Counted from the first letter of the stretch, positions 1-6,627 are shown. The stretch: 8,091 bases of DNA from Bacteroidota bacterium (GCA_021814855.1 JAKAHQ010000062.1:1-8091), one strand, 5' to 3'. Notes: generated from the sequence alone by a model not told the origin. Made by a program: numbers and translations.

Positions 1-2
1 GA

Positions 3-24
3 AAAATATGCCGGCAAATATTTT
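3..24 (-). terminator. Possible weak hairpin terminator after the 38-661 lipoprotein gene
   Basis: Seven-base arms AAAATAT (3-9) and ATATTTT (18-24) are inverted repeats around an 8-nt loop holding GCCGGC. The structure begins 13 nt beyond the stop codon of the minus-strand lipoprotein gene. Read on the minus strand, the second arm runs into a short U-rich stretch. The stem is entirely A/T, and the window ends before the neighbouring gene can be seen, so a true terminator role is uncertain. Confidence 0.28.
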
Positions 25-37
25 GGTACTTCGGATC

Positions 38-661
38 TTACAGCAATTTTATCGATCCTATGGAAGCTTTTATAAAATTTTCAGAATCGGCCAAATAATT
101 TTGCGGAACAGTAAAATCAAATTGGATTATACTGCCTTTGGCGTTTTGAAAGATGATTTTATATGAAACAAGTTTATGCTTTGAAAATTTTATTTGAGTA
201 AATAAAATTTTTGAATTAATAAAATTTAGAGAGGAAAGATTATCATCCTTATATTTTTGATCGAGTAAGTCCTTGTAATAGTTAATTCGCGCGCTCTTCA
301 CAATCGTGGAATCTTCAGTAATTACCTTGCCTACACTTAGCAAGCCGCCTGTTGAATCGTTAAAGAACACGTACACCGGCTGGTAAATAAAATTTTCGGA
401 AGAGTTTTCGGCTGTGCCGCGTGTCTCTATTTTTTTTGAAATGGCAGTAGGTCTTAAGCTCCATCCTTTTGGCGGAGAAAATTTTATTCCGAAATCCTGA
501 TCGGCAACTTCGATACCGAGTTTTGACGAATCTAAAACGACGTAATTATTTGCACCGGCGCTGTTGTCTTTCTTTCCGCAAGAATTAATCAGCAGCAGCG
601 CGAACAAGAAAAATAATTTCTTGTAAAGCTCTATTCGGTTTATATTAGCCATAGAAATCAT
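38..661 (-). CDS. Lipoprotein of unknown function, 207 aa
   Basis: I do not recognise this family. The N-terminus is a typical lipoprotein signal: Lys14-Lys15 precede a hydrophobic stretch (about 16-25) and a lipobox ending INSC, with Cys28 as the likely lipidated residue. The mature part is thus predicted to be anchored in the outer or inner membrane, facing the periplasm. After a Gly/Asn/Lys linker comes a segment around residues 58-67 (FGIKFSPPKGW) that resembles the opening strand of PsbP/Mog1-like folds; this resemblance is by eye only. The rest alternates short strands with charged turns and ends in ASIGSIKLL. The ATG at 661 was kept; an in-frame ATG at 652 (fourth codon) is the alternative and would leave the signal intact. 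A weak purine-rich AAGAG lies upstream of the first ATG. A TATATTTA element at 714-721 (minus strand) could be its promoter. Confidence 0.8.
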   Translation of the reverse strand: MISMANINRIELYKKLFFLFALLLINSCGKKDNSAGANNYVVLDSSKLGIEVADQDFGIKFSPPKGWSLRPTAISKKIETRGTAENSSENFIYQPVYVFFNDSTGGLLSVGKVITEDSTIVKSARINYYKDLLDQKYKDDNLSSLNFINSKILFTQIKFSKHKLVSYKIIFQNAKGSIIQFDFTVPQNYLADSENFIKASIGSIKLL

Positions 662-722
662 CTTAACTCTTGATTCAATTTTTCAGAATAATTTTCCTAA
701 TTGAAACTACATATAAATATAG

Positions 723-851
723 TTATCTTAGAACAGAAATTTTGAAAAAGTTATGCTCAAGTTTAAAATTTTTAGAAAAATAACCGGAAGGAATAACCTC
801 CGTAATTACCTCGTTTCCCGCTTCGAACAAGTATTCTAAATATCCGTCCAT
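723..851 (-). CDS. Possible small ORF, 42 aa, function unknown
   Basis: This reading frame runs from ATG at 851 to TAA at 723, 61 nt upstream of the lipoprotein gene on the same strand and antisense to the leader of the lysine transaminase gene. The predicted peptide begins MDGYLEYLFEAGNE and ends EHNFFKISVLR. It has mixed charged and aromatic residues, no signal peptide and no membrane segment. An in-frame stop lies four codons before the ATG, so it is not the tail of a longer frame. The upstream GAGAAAG is purine-rich but sits directly against the ATG, which is poor spacing for a ribosome binding site. The composition looks protein-like, but an open frame of this length is also easily expected by chance. 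It could equally be non-coding leader DNA. Confidence 0.25.
   Translation of the reverse strand: MDGYLEYLFEAGNEVITEVIPSGYFSKNFKLEHNFFKISVLR
742..769 (+). promoter_or_regulatory. Candidate sigma70-like promoter upstream of lysine transaminase
   Basis: TTGAAA (742-747) and TAAAAT (764-769) are separated by 16 nt; each matches five of six consensus bases. The site would give a leader of about 130 nt before the transaminase start. A second, weaker pair, TTGAAA (701-706) and TATCTT (724-729), has a 17-nt spacer. In such AT-rich DNA matches like these arise often by chance, and Bacteroidota-type sigma factors use a different consensus, so support is weak. Confidence 0.2.
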
Positions 852-897
852 CTTTCTCGATTATTTCATTTAATATTTTTTAACTTAATCAACCAGT

Positions 898-904
898 GAG
901 GTGG
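898..904 (+). promoter_or_regulatory. Ribosome binding site that fixes the start of the lysine transaminase
   Basis: GAGGTGG at 898-904 is a strong Shine-Dalgarno sequence three bases before ATG 908. It overlaps the first codons of a possible longer frame beginning with GTG at 896, which is therefore unlikely to be the true start. Confidence 0.75.
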
Positions 905-907
905 AAA

Positions 908-2263
908 ATGACGGATATTTTCACAAAAACAATTTCAAGTGAAAAAGCAACTTCGCATATAACTGCAAATAATGTTCATGATGTACTCCGCACAAAAATG
1001 CTTGTCGACGGTTTCGATTTTGTTTTAGATTTGGAAAGAAGCCATGGTTTAATAATTGTTGATGAAAAGAACGGCGATGAATATTTGGATTTCTTTTCGT
1101 TCTTTGCTTCCGCGCCTGTTGGAATAAATCACCCGAAAATGACTTCCAAAGAATTTAAAGAGGAAATGGGACAAGCTGCGCTCAACAATCCTTCAAACTC
1201 GGATATTTATACGGTAGAGATGGCAAAATTTGTAGATACTCTTTCACGTATAGCCGTACCGCAATATTTCAAACACTTATTCTTTGTTGCCGGCGGAACT
1301 TTAGCTGTTGAGAACGGATTAAAAACCGCATTTGATTGGAAAGTGCAAAAGAATTTTCGAAAGGGATACAAGGAGGAACGCGGACACCAGGTAATTCATT
1401 TTCGCGAGGCATTTCACGGCCGCTCAGGTTATACAATGTCCCTCACAAATACGGACCCTGTTAAAACCGCATACTACCCAAAATTCAATTGGCCGCGAAT
1501 AGTTAATCCAAAAATAAAATTTCCTCTCGAAGAAAATTTAACCGAGGTATTAAAGTTGGAAGCGCAGGCGATAGATGAGATTTACGCTGCAATAAAAAAC
1601 AATCCAAACGATATAGCTGCAATTATCATAGAACCGATTCAAGGCGAAGGCGGAGACAATTTCTTTAGAAAAGAATTTTTTGAAAAGTTAAGAATAATAG
1701 CCGACGAAAACGAAATTCTTCTAATGCTGGACGAAGTTCAAACCGGAGTTGGAATGACCGGCAAAATGTGGGCACATGAACATTTTGTTGAACCGGATAT
1801 AATTTCTTTCGGCAAAAAAGTTCAGGTTTGCGGTATAATGGTCAGCGATCGGATTGACGACATACCTGAAAACGTATTTACAAAATCCAGCCGAATCAAT
1901 TCTACCTGGGGAGGCAACTTAGCGGATATGGTTCGAGCAAGAAAATATTTTGAAATAATCGATGAAGAGAATCTCGTAGAGAACGCAAGAAACGTTGGCA
2001 AGCATCTCTTAAACAGATTAACTGAATTGCAGAAAGAATTTCCCGAATACATTTCTCAAGCACGGGGCCTCGGTTTAATGTGTTCTTTCGATCTGCCGAA
2101 TGCGGAAGTAAGATCAAGATTCCTAAAAGAACTTTATCGGGATAAAATGATAATGCTCGGCTGCGGAAACAGAAGCGTTAGATTCAGACCGCCGCTAATT
2201 GTTGACGCGTCGGATGTGGACCGCGGCATTGAAACAATAGCTAATACATTATTGAGAATGTAA
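908..2263 (+). CDS. lat: L-lysine 6-transaminase (lysine epsilon-aminotransferase)
   Basis: This PLP-dependent class III aminotransferase moves the epsilon-amino group of L-lysine to 2-oxoglutarate. It gives glutamate and 2-aminoadipate 6-semialdehyde, which cyclises to piperideine-6-carboxylate; it is a cytosolic step of lysine degradation. With ATG 908 as start, set by the GAGGTGG site, the protein has 451 residues, close to the roughly 450 of the mycobacterial enzyme. Visible motifs are the phosphate-binding GGTLAVEN (129-136), FHGRSGYTMSLTNT, EPIQGEGGD starting at E242, DEVQTG with the pyridine-nitrogen aspartate D275, and FGKKVQVCG with the probable Schiff-base lysine K303. Near the C-terminus, NRSVRFRPPL offers arginines for carboxylate binding. 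The LAVEN, FDWKVQKN and KKVQVCG signatures favour LAT over ornithine or GABA transaminases. By family knowledge E247 probably matches the glutamate that switches between lysine and 2-oxoglutarate binding. No semialdehyde dehydrogenase gene lies beside it, so it appears to be a stand-alone unit. Confidence 0.93.
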   Translation: MTDIFTKTISSEKATSHITANNVHDVLRTKMLVDGFDFVLDLERSHGLIIVDEKNGDEYLDFFSFFASAPVGINHPKMTSKEFKEEMGQAALNNPSNSDIYTVEMAKFVDTLSRIAVPQYFKHLFFVAGGTLAVENGLKTAFDWKVQKNFRKGYKEERGHQVIHFREAFHGRSGYTMSLTNTDPVKTAYYPKFNWPRIVNPKIKFPLEENLTEVLKLEAQAIDEIYAAIKNNPNDIAAIIIEPIQGEGGDNFFRKEFFEKLRIIADENEILLMLDEVQTGVGMTGKMWAHEHFVEPDIISFGKKVQVCGIMVSDRIDDIPENVFTKSSRINSTWGGNLADMVRARKYFEIIDEENLVENARNVGKHLLNRLTELQKEFPEYISQARGLGLMCSFDLPNAEVRSRFLKELYRDKMIMLGCGNRSVRFRPPLIVDASDVDRGIETIANTLLRM

Positions 2264-2295
2264 ATCGTCGATAGGTATAGCCATCGATTCTGTAG

Positions 2296-2336
2296 ACGAA
2301 GATGAGAAATTATCATAACATAATTCTCATCTTCGT
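2296..2336 (+). terminator. Long hairpin downstream of lat, possible bidirectional transcript end
   Basis: Perfect 13-base arms lie at 2296-2308 (ACGAAGATGAGAA) and 2324-2336 (its reverse complement). After one bulged A (2309), four further A-U pairs (2310-2313 with 2320-2323) close a 6-nt loop. The structure starts 33 nt after the lat stop and lies between two convergent genes. No T-run follows on either strand, so it is not a classic intrinsic terminator. It may stop transcription weakly, or protect the 3' end of the lat mRNA from exonucleases. Confidence 0.5.
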
Positions 2337-2433
2337 TATCAAACTTAGGACAGTCTTCTTAAAGAATTCCACCCGTAAAAATATTTCCCCCGATTTTTTA
2401 ATCCATTCTTTTGCAATACTTAGACTTAAATCA

Positions 2434-2476
2434 ACATTTATATTGAAATGAAATCAATATTCTTCGTAATAAATGT
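2434..2476 (-). repeat. Nested AT-rich inverted repeat after the 138-aa lipoprotein gene
   Basis: Outer arms ACATTTA (2434-2440) and TAAATGT (2470-2476) enclose inner arms TATTGA (2441-2446) and TCAATA (2454-2459), with a 7-nt loop and a one-sided internal loop at 2460-2469. It begins 9 nt beyond the stop codon of the minus-strand lipoprotein gene, where a 3'-end structure would be expected. There is no U-tract and little G/C, so it may be chance. Confidence 0.25.
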
Positions 2477-2484
2477 ACCAGATA

Positions 2485-2901
2485 TTAGTTCGAAAGATTT
2501 ACTTTGCGGAATCTAATAGCTCCGGATAAAACATAACTGGAGTTAAAAAGATTATAACCGCCGGCTAACGATAAATCACTGCCTATGTATGTATCGATGC
2601 CTCCGTTTAGATCTCCAATATTAGTTCCGGTAAGTTTAAAGTTGATCAGAACGTGATTGTCTATTACTGTTCCAGCAAAATTGAATGTGATCCCATTCCA
2701 GGTGCCTGTGCCGCTAATTGTATTTCCTGTTTGCGCTAATAATAATACAACGGTAGGATCTCCCTGAGAATCGCTGTATGGAACGGATTGATATTGTCCA
2801 GTATAATTTGAATTCTGGACGGGGTTGTTAATAGTATCCGAATTGCATCCTGCAAATAATATTACTATTAACCCAATGATTGATAAGGTTTTTGTTTTCA
2901 T
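2485..2901 (-). CDS. Small lipoprotein of unknown function, 138 aa
   Basis: I do not recognise a family. The N-terminus is a clear lipoprotein signal peptide: MKTK, a hydrophobic core (about 6-16), then FAGC with Cys19 as the lipidation site, followed by N and S/D residues. The mature part (20-138) is rich in Gly, Asn, Thr and Ser. It shows alternating strand-like segments such as GNTISGTGTWNG, ITFNFAGTVID, VLINFKLTG and YVLSGAIRFRK, suggesting a small all-beta barrel or sandwich. This pattern resembles short envelope lipoproteins that are common and poorly characterised in Bacteroidota relatives. The start is well supported: GGAG lies 7 nt before the ATG on the minus strand. The gene stands alone, convergent with lat and divergent from rsmI. 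No catalytic motif is visible. Confidence 0.85.
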   Translation of the reverse strand: MKTKTLSIIGLIVILFAGCNSDTINNPVQNSNYTGQYQSVPYSDSQGDPTVVLLLAQTGNTISGTGTWNGITFNFAGTVIDNHVLINFKLTGTNIGDLNGGIDTYIGSDLSLAGGYNLFNSSYVLSGAIRFRKVNLSN

Positions 2902-2948
2902 TGAGTTACTCCATTAACTTCAATTACTATTTATTTCTCCATTGAGTT
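2899..2948. repeat. Short direct repeat around the start of the 138-aa lipoprotein gene
   Basis: CATTGAGTT occurs at 2899-2907, including the start codon read on the minus strand, and again at 2940-2948. A neighbouring CTCCATT is also repeated. On the minus strand this duplicates an ATGGAG segment upstream of the gene, giving two tiny start-stop frames (ATG GAG TAA overlapping the ribosome binding site, and ATG GAG AAA TAA further up). A role in translation control is possible but unsupported. Confidence 0.3.
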
Positions 2949-3092
2949 TTCAATCTCAACTTTCTAATTCTATTATCGAAAAAAGTTTTGCTGAGTTTAA
3001 TTTTTATTGCTGGTAATGATTGCTTGGGAAAATTTTTATTAAAGCGGTTGGTAATTTTTCGTAATAAGTTTTTAGTTCTTCTTAATTAGAAG

Positions 3093-3121
3093 TTGGCAAT
3101 GGATTAATTGCTAATTATACT
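3093..3121 (+). promoter_or_regulatory. Probable sigma70-like promoter of rsmI
   Basis: TTGGCA (3093-3098) and TATACT (3116-3121) are spaced by exactly 17 nt, each matching five of six consensus bases. Transcription would begin near 3128, leaving a leader of about 50 nt to the rsmI start. It is the best-formed promoter of this class I noticed in the intergenic regions. Confidence 0.45.
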
Positions 3122-3163
3122 GCGCAGCTTAGACAATATTTTGTAATTTATAGATAAGGATTC

Positions 3164-3169
3164 AAGGAG
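3164..3169 (+). promoter_or_regulatory. Strong ribosome binding site of rsmI
   Basis: AAGGAG at 3164-3169 stands 9 nt before ATG 3179. Another ATG at 3172 is only 2 nt away, is out of frame and ends after eight codons at 3198, so ATG 3179 is taken as the start. Confidence 0.8.
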
Positions 3170-3178
3170 TGATGTTTA

Positions 3179-3898
3179 ATGGTTCAAACAGCAGGTAAAA
3201 TTTTTGTAGTAGCTACACCGATAGGTAATCTCGGCGATATTACTTTTAGGGCTGTAGAGACACTTAAGAATGTGGATTTTATTATTTGTGAGGATACGCG
3301 GGTGACAAATATTTTGCTGAATCATTTCGGTATAAATAAACCATTGCTTGTTGCAAATGCTCACAACGAATTGAAGGTGACAGAAAAAATTTTGGAAAAA
3401 ATTGCGGAAGGATATTCGTGCGCATTGGTTTCGGATGCAGGCACACCGGGTATTTCCGATCCGGGTGTTCGTCTGGTAAATAAACTGATATCGGAAAATG
3501 TCGAAGTAACGGCTGTCCCGGGAGTGTCGGCATCAGTCACTGCTTTAAGCATCAGTGGTTTACCGACCGATGCGTTTGTATTTGAAGGTTTTCTTCCGCA
3601 AAAAAAAGGACGTCAAAAAAAATTAAAACAACTCGCAGATGAAGACCGGACTATAGTGCTGTACGAATCAACTTACAGGATCAAAAAACTTTTGGAAGAA
3701 ATTGCCGAGTATATGCCTTTGCGCAAACTTGTTGTCGCGAGAGAACTGACAAAAAAATTCGAAGAAACGTGGCGCGGTACCGCCCCCGAAATCCTAAACA
3801 ACATCGAGAATAAAAATATCAAGGGTGAATTCGTTGTGGTAATTGCACCCTTGAATTGGAAAGAAAAAGAACTAGATATTCATTCCGAATCGTATTGA
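3179..3898 (+). CDS. rsmI: 16S rRNA (cytidine(1402)-2'-O)-methyltransferase RsmI
   Basis: RsmI uses S-adenosylmethionine to methylate the 2'-oxygen of C1402 in the decoding centre of 16S rRNA; together with RsmH it tunes start-codon choice and fidelity. The 239-residue protein carries the tetrapyrrole-methylase-type fold. Motifs in order are [11 protein letters not shown] (12-22), CEDTR (37-41), [12 protein letters not shown] (85-96), VPGVSA (113-118), EGFLP (136-140), YESTYR (162-167) where YESPHR is usual, [10 protein letters not shown], and a closing EFVVVIAP strand. Escherichia coli RsmI has about 286 residues; the shortfall corresponds to the C-terminal extension, which members from Bacteroidota relatives often lack, so this is not a truncation. 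Its last 19 nt overlap the 3' end of apt on the other strand. It appears to be transcribed alone from the promoter at 3093-3121. Confidence 0.95.
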   Translation: MVQTAGKIFVVATPIGNLGDITFRAVETLKNVDFIICEDTRVTNILLNHFGINKPLLVANAHNELKVTEKILEKIAEGYSCALVSDAGTPGISDPGVRLVNKLISENVEVTAVPGVSASVTALSISGLPTDAFVFEGFLPQKKGRQKKLKQLADEDRTIVLYESTYRIKKLLEEIAEYMPLRKLVVARELTKKFEETWRGTAPEILNNIENKNIKGEFVVVIAPLNWKEKELDIHSESY

Positions 3899-4401
3899 AT
3901 CAACGAGTGAACATCATACTTGCTTAATTTTTCCCGTCCATTTAAAAAACTTAGCTCGATAAGAAATGATATTTGCACAACTTTACCGCCAAGTTTCTCT
4001 ACCAATTTACACGCAGCTTCCATTGTACCGCCGGTTGCAAGCAAGTCGTCGTGGAGCAAAACACTATCCCCTGCTTGAATTGCATCCTTGTGAATTTCGA
4101 TCGTATCGGTTCCGTATTCCAAAGAATAACTCTCGGATAAGGTTTCGGCAGGTAATTTGCCCGGTTTACGTATTGGAACAAACCCAGCTTTCAACCTCTC
4201 AGCAAGTATTCCGCCAATAATAAATCCTCTAGACTCAATTCCAACTACCTTGGTTATTCCTTTGTCTTTAGATAAGTTATGAAATTTTTCTGCCGCATCA
4301 ATAAGTCCGTCGGGAGATTTAAGCAAGGTGGTGATATCTTTAAAAATAATTCCATGTTTTGGAAAATCCGGCACATCCCGTATTAACTTTTTCAAATCCA
4401 T
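3880..4401 (-). CDS. apt: Adenine phosphoribosyltransferase
   Basis: APRT makes AMP and pyrophosphate from adenine and PRPP in the cytosol, salvaging adenine. With ATG 4401 as start the protein has 173 residues, the normal length. Visible motifs are [12 protein letters not shown] (13-24), GIESRGF (54-60), RKPGKLP (78-84), [11 protein letters not shown], and the PRPP loop [13 protein letters not shown] (114-126). The His before DD, where many bacteria have Val, is a variant I associate with Bacteroidota. The start was chosen because GAGG lies 6 nt upstream of ATG 4401; an in-frame TTG at 4413 is less likely. This GAGG overlaps the TGA stop of dus, with 8 nt between the genes, so translation is probably coupled. 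It is the last gene of the transporter-dus-apt unit, and its 3' end overlaps that of rsmI tail to tail. Confidence 0.95.
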   Translation of the reverse strand: MDLKKLIRDVPDFPKHGIIFKDITTLLKSPDGLIDAAEKFHNLSKDKGITKVVGIESRGFIIGGILAERLKAGFVPIRKPGKLPAETLSESYSLEYGTDTIEIHKDAIQAGDSVLLHDDLLATGGTMEAACKLVEKLGGKVVQISFLIELSFLNGREKLSKYDVHSLIQYDSE

Positions 4402-4407
4402 GTTAGG

Positions 4408-4411
4408 CCTC
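4408..4411 (-). promoter_or_regulatory. Ribosome binding site of apt overlapping the dus stop codon
   Basis: Read on the minus strand, the dus stop TGA continues into TGAGG, so GAGG shares bases with the stop codon and lies 6 nt before the apt ATG. This fixes the apt start at 4401 and suggests that ribosomes finishing dus reinitiate on apt. Confidence 0.65.
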
Positions 4412-5408
4412 AAAGATTTATGAAATTTTCTGATATTTCAAAATTTTTAAGTTCATTGAGATAATTCAGCAGCAACTCTTCGATAGGAGCATATTCAACA
4501 TGTTTCATTAATTCCTGTCTTACCTTATGCGAATTGACCAGGCCTTTGAGATAACCGCTGTAATATTTCCTAAATGGAATTAAGGCCGCTCTCGTTTCTT
4601 TTATTTCTAAAGAATATCTTAAATGTCTAAGTGCCGTTTGGATTCTTTCATCGGCTGAAACTTGAACAGGTTCTTTTCCGTTTAATAGCTCTTTCGATTC
4701 TCTAAATATCCACGGGTGATCTATAGCGCCGCGGGCAATCATTACTGCATCGGCATTCGTTTCTTGAAACGCTCTTAAAGTATCTTTAGCGTCGAATACA
4801 CCGCCGTTAAGAGCTACCGGTATTTTTACAACATCTTTTACCTTAGGAATCCATGACCAATCTGGATCACCGGAATGCCCCTGCGATCTTGTTCTGCAGT
4901 GAATTGTAATTGCGGCAGCGCCTGCATCTTCAATTCGTTTAGCAATTTCCAAAATATTAATAGAAGAATCGTCCCAACCGATCCTAGTTTTAACTGTAAC
5001 AGGAGTACTCACAGTCTTTACAATCGACTCGACCATTGTCTGCATATATTCCGGATCTTTCAGTAAGCCAGCGCCCGCGCCGCGGTTTGCGATTTTTTTT
5101 ACCCAGCATCCCGCGTTAATATCAATGATATCGGGATTTTTAGATTCGGCAATTGCGGCGGCTTCAATCATCGGCTCTAGATTACCGCCGTAAATTTGAA
5201 TTCCCACAGGGCGTTCGCTCTCCGTAATTTCCAGTTTTCTTTCGGTTTTTTTATTCGAGCGGATCAGTCCGTCCGAGTTCACAAATTCTGTATAAACTAC
5301 GTCGGCCCCAAGTTCTTTGCATAACCGCCGGAATGCGATGTCGGTTACATCTTCCATTGGAGCGAGAAGCAGGGCTTTATCTATATTTATATTTTTTATA
5401 TTAAACAT
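4410..5408 (-). CDS. dus: tRNA-dihydrouridine synthase (DusB-like)
   Basis: This FMN enzyme reduces specific uridines in the tRNA D-loop to dihydrouridine using NADPH. The 332-residue length is normal. An N-terminal TIM barrel shows the FMN-binding [15 protein letters not shown] (15-29), the family block [22 protein letters not shown] with catalytic Cys101, TVKTRIGW with Lys140, ITIHCRTR with His170, ALNGG (199-203) and MIARGA (223-228). A helical C-terminal domain follows from about residue 240, containing [10 protein letters not shown]. Most homologues have Pro after the catalytic Cys (GCP); here it is Trp (GCW), although the surrounding block is intact and activity is likely. The subfamily (DusB rather than DusA or DusC) is inferred from VKK and RGAGA and is not certain. 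The start at ATG 5408 overlaps the end of the transporter gene by 8 nt; no clear ribosome binding site is visible, which fits translational coupling. Confidence 0.92.
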   Translation of the reverse strand: MFNIKNINIDKALLLAPMEDVTDIAFRRLCKELGADVVYTEFVNSDGLIRSNKKTERKLEITESERPVGIQIYGGNLEPMIEAAAIAESKNPDIIDINAGCWVKKIANRGAGAGLLKDPEYMQTMVESIVKTVSTPVTVKTRIGWDDSSINILEIAKRIEDAGAAAITIHCRTRSQGHSGDPDWSWIPKVKDVVKIPVALNGGVFDAKDTLRAFQETNADAVMIARGAIDHPWIFRESKELLNGKEPVQVSADERIQTALRHLRYSLEIKETRAALIPFRKYYSGYLKGLVNSHKVRQELMKHVEYAPIEELLLNYLNELKNFEISENFINL

Positions 5409-6597
5409 CTTTTAGCGGCCGAGGCCTTTCCATTCTTAAATAATAATATGTTAACAAGAAAGCTATCATTGTAAAAAAAGCGCCGGTTAAAAATGGGAAT
5501 TCATAACCTAAAAAATCAAATGAAAAACCTCCCCAAAGCGGCCCCAATATTCTGGCAAAAGCAGAGAAAGATTGATTCAAACCTAAGACCGCGCCCTGTT
5601 CATTTTCAGGAGAGTGTTTCGAAATCATGCTGAGTATTGTCGGCTGAAGAACAGCGCTTCCGATTGCGTAAACCGCCATTACAATTGAAGCGCCTAAAAA
5701 ATTTCGACCGTAGGGCATCATTCCTAAACCAATCATCATAAACAAGGAACCGAATAAAACCAGACCTTTCTCCCCTATCATTTTGGAAAGCCGTTTCATA
5801 AAACCGCCCTGAACACCGGCGCTCAAAATTCCCATGATGCCGAATAACATTCCGTTATCCTGATCGGTAAAATGATAAATCTTTACGCCGAGAATAGGAA
5901 ATGTGCCGAAGATGTTAGCCATCGAAAAAATAATTATGAAGAAAAGCAACATTAAAATTCCAAGATCCGGATGAGAAAGAGTTGTCTTTGTAAAATTCCA
6001 ATCGAAAATTTTTACTTTTAATTTTGTATCGCTCTTCTTTTCATGCAGCGATTCCGGCAGCATGAAGAGAGCGAATAGAAACGCAATAAAAGAAAAAGTA
6101 GCGCTGCCAAACCCTGCAATTGAATATCCGTATTTAGAAAGCAAAGCGCCTATAAGCGGACCGAATACAAATCCCAATCCGAAAGCCGCGCCGATCATTC
6201 CCATTCCTTTGGATCGCTCTTCTTTGGTAGTAACGTCGGCAATATAAGCCTGGGCAACAGCAATATTGCTTCCGCCTAAACCGGCAATCATCCTTGATAT
6301 GAACAAAAGCAAAAAGGAATTTGAAAAACTGAACAGCAGGTAAGCAGAGACCGACATTAACTGCGTAATTAAAATCAACGGCCGCCTGCCGATCTTATCG
6401 GAAAGTTTACCTAAGACGGGATTAAACAGAAACTGCATGAGCGAAAAAATCGCGACCGTCATTCCAATTTGGAAATCGCTCATGCCGATCTTTAATGCAA
6501 ATCCTGGAAGAAGAGGAATTATTATCCCGAATCCCATCAGATCGATGAAAATAGTTACAAAAATTACCGAAAGAGAAGCTTTATTTTTAGTTGCCAT
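5401..6597 (-). CDS. MFS transporter, TetA-like drug/H+ antiporter family
   Basis: This is an inner-membrane major facilitator protein of 398 residues with about 12 hydrophobic segments. It most resembles the 12-TM TetA-type proton antiporters. Evidence is the first segment with FIDLMGFGIIIPLLP (Asp20 in TM1), motif A as GKLSDKIGRRP (63-73) between TM2 and TM3, SRMIAGLGGSNIAVAQAYIAD (101-121), and motif C as GLGFVFGPLIG (140-150) in TM5. A hydrophilic stretch around residues 180-195 (HEKKSDTKLKVK) separates the two halves. The substrate cannot be read from sequence; tetracycline efflux is not implied. ATG 6597 was chosen over an in-frame TTG at 6642, which would add 15 residues and lie inside an inverted repeat. 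No Shine-Dalgarno is present, but the leader is A-rich, as is common in Bacteroidota. It heads the unit with dus and apt and overlaps dus by 8 nt. A TAnnTTTG element and a palindrome just upstream suggest repressor control. Confidence 0.9.
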   Translation of the reverse strand: MATKNKASLSVIFVTIFIDLMGFGIIIPLLPGFALKIGMSDFQIGMTVAIFSLMQFLFNPVLGKLSDKIGRRPLILITQLMSVSAYLLFSFSNSFLLLFISRMIAGLGGSNIAVAQAYIADVTTKEERSKGMGMIGAAFGLGFVFGPLIGALLSKYGYSIAGFGSATFSFIAFLFALFMLPESLHEKKSDTKLKVKIFDWNFTKTTLSHPDLGILMLLFFIIIFSMANIFGTFPILGVKIYHFTDQDNGMLFGIMGILSAGVQGGFMKRLSKMIGEKGLVLFGSLFMMIGLGMMPYGRNFLGASIVMAVYAIGSAVLQPTILSMISKHSPENEQGAVLGLNQSFSAFARILGPLWGGFSFDFLGYEFPFLTGAFFTMIAFLLTYYYLRMERPRPLKDV

Positions 6598-6619
6598 ATT
6601 TTTTGTTTTTTTATGCCCG

Positions 6620-6627
6620 CAAATATA
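6620..6627 (-). promoter_or_regulatory. Bacteroidota-type -7 promoter element for the transporter-dus-apt unit
   Basis: The minus strand reads TATATTTG, an exact match to the TAnnTTTG element recognised by the Bacteroidota primary sigma factor. It sits 22 nt upstream of the transporter ATG, which would give a very short, A-rich leader. A TTG at the preferred spacing for the -33 box is not present; the nearest (TTGTTG) lies about 26 nt upstream. The element overlaps one end of the inverted repeat at 6625-6652. Confidence 0.45.

Noticed and set aside
896..907. GTG start at 896 adding four residues to the lysine transaminase
   Set aside because: These bases contain the GAGGTGG ribosome binding site for ATG 908, so they are leader rather than coding.
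3172..3198. An eight-codon frame overlapping the rsmI start, as a possible leader peptide
   Set aside because: Its ATG lies only 2 nt from the Shine-Dalgarno, too close for efficient initiation, and no amino-acid bias suggests attenuation.
3282..3552. Two minus-strand open frames inside rsmI
   Set aside because: They are reverse-frame shadows of the conserved rsmI coding sequence, with low-complexity, Pro/Ser/Thr-rich translations.
3179..3898. RsmI as a truncated pseudogene because it is shorter than the E. coli protein
   Set aside because: All catalytic-domain motifs are intact and only the C-terminal extension is absent, a known state in this part of the tree.
4402..4413. TTG start at 4413 for apt
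   Set aside because: GAGG in this stretch is a well-spaced ribosome binding site for ATG 4401, and the protein from 4401 has the normal APRT length.
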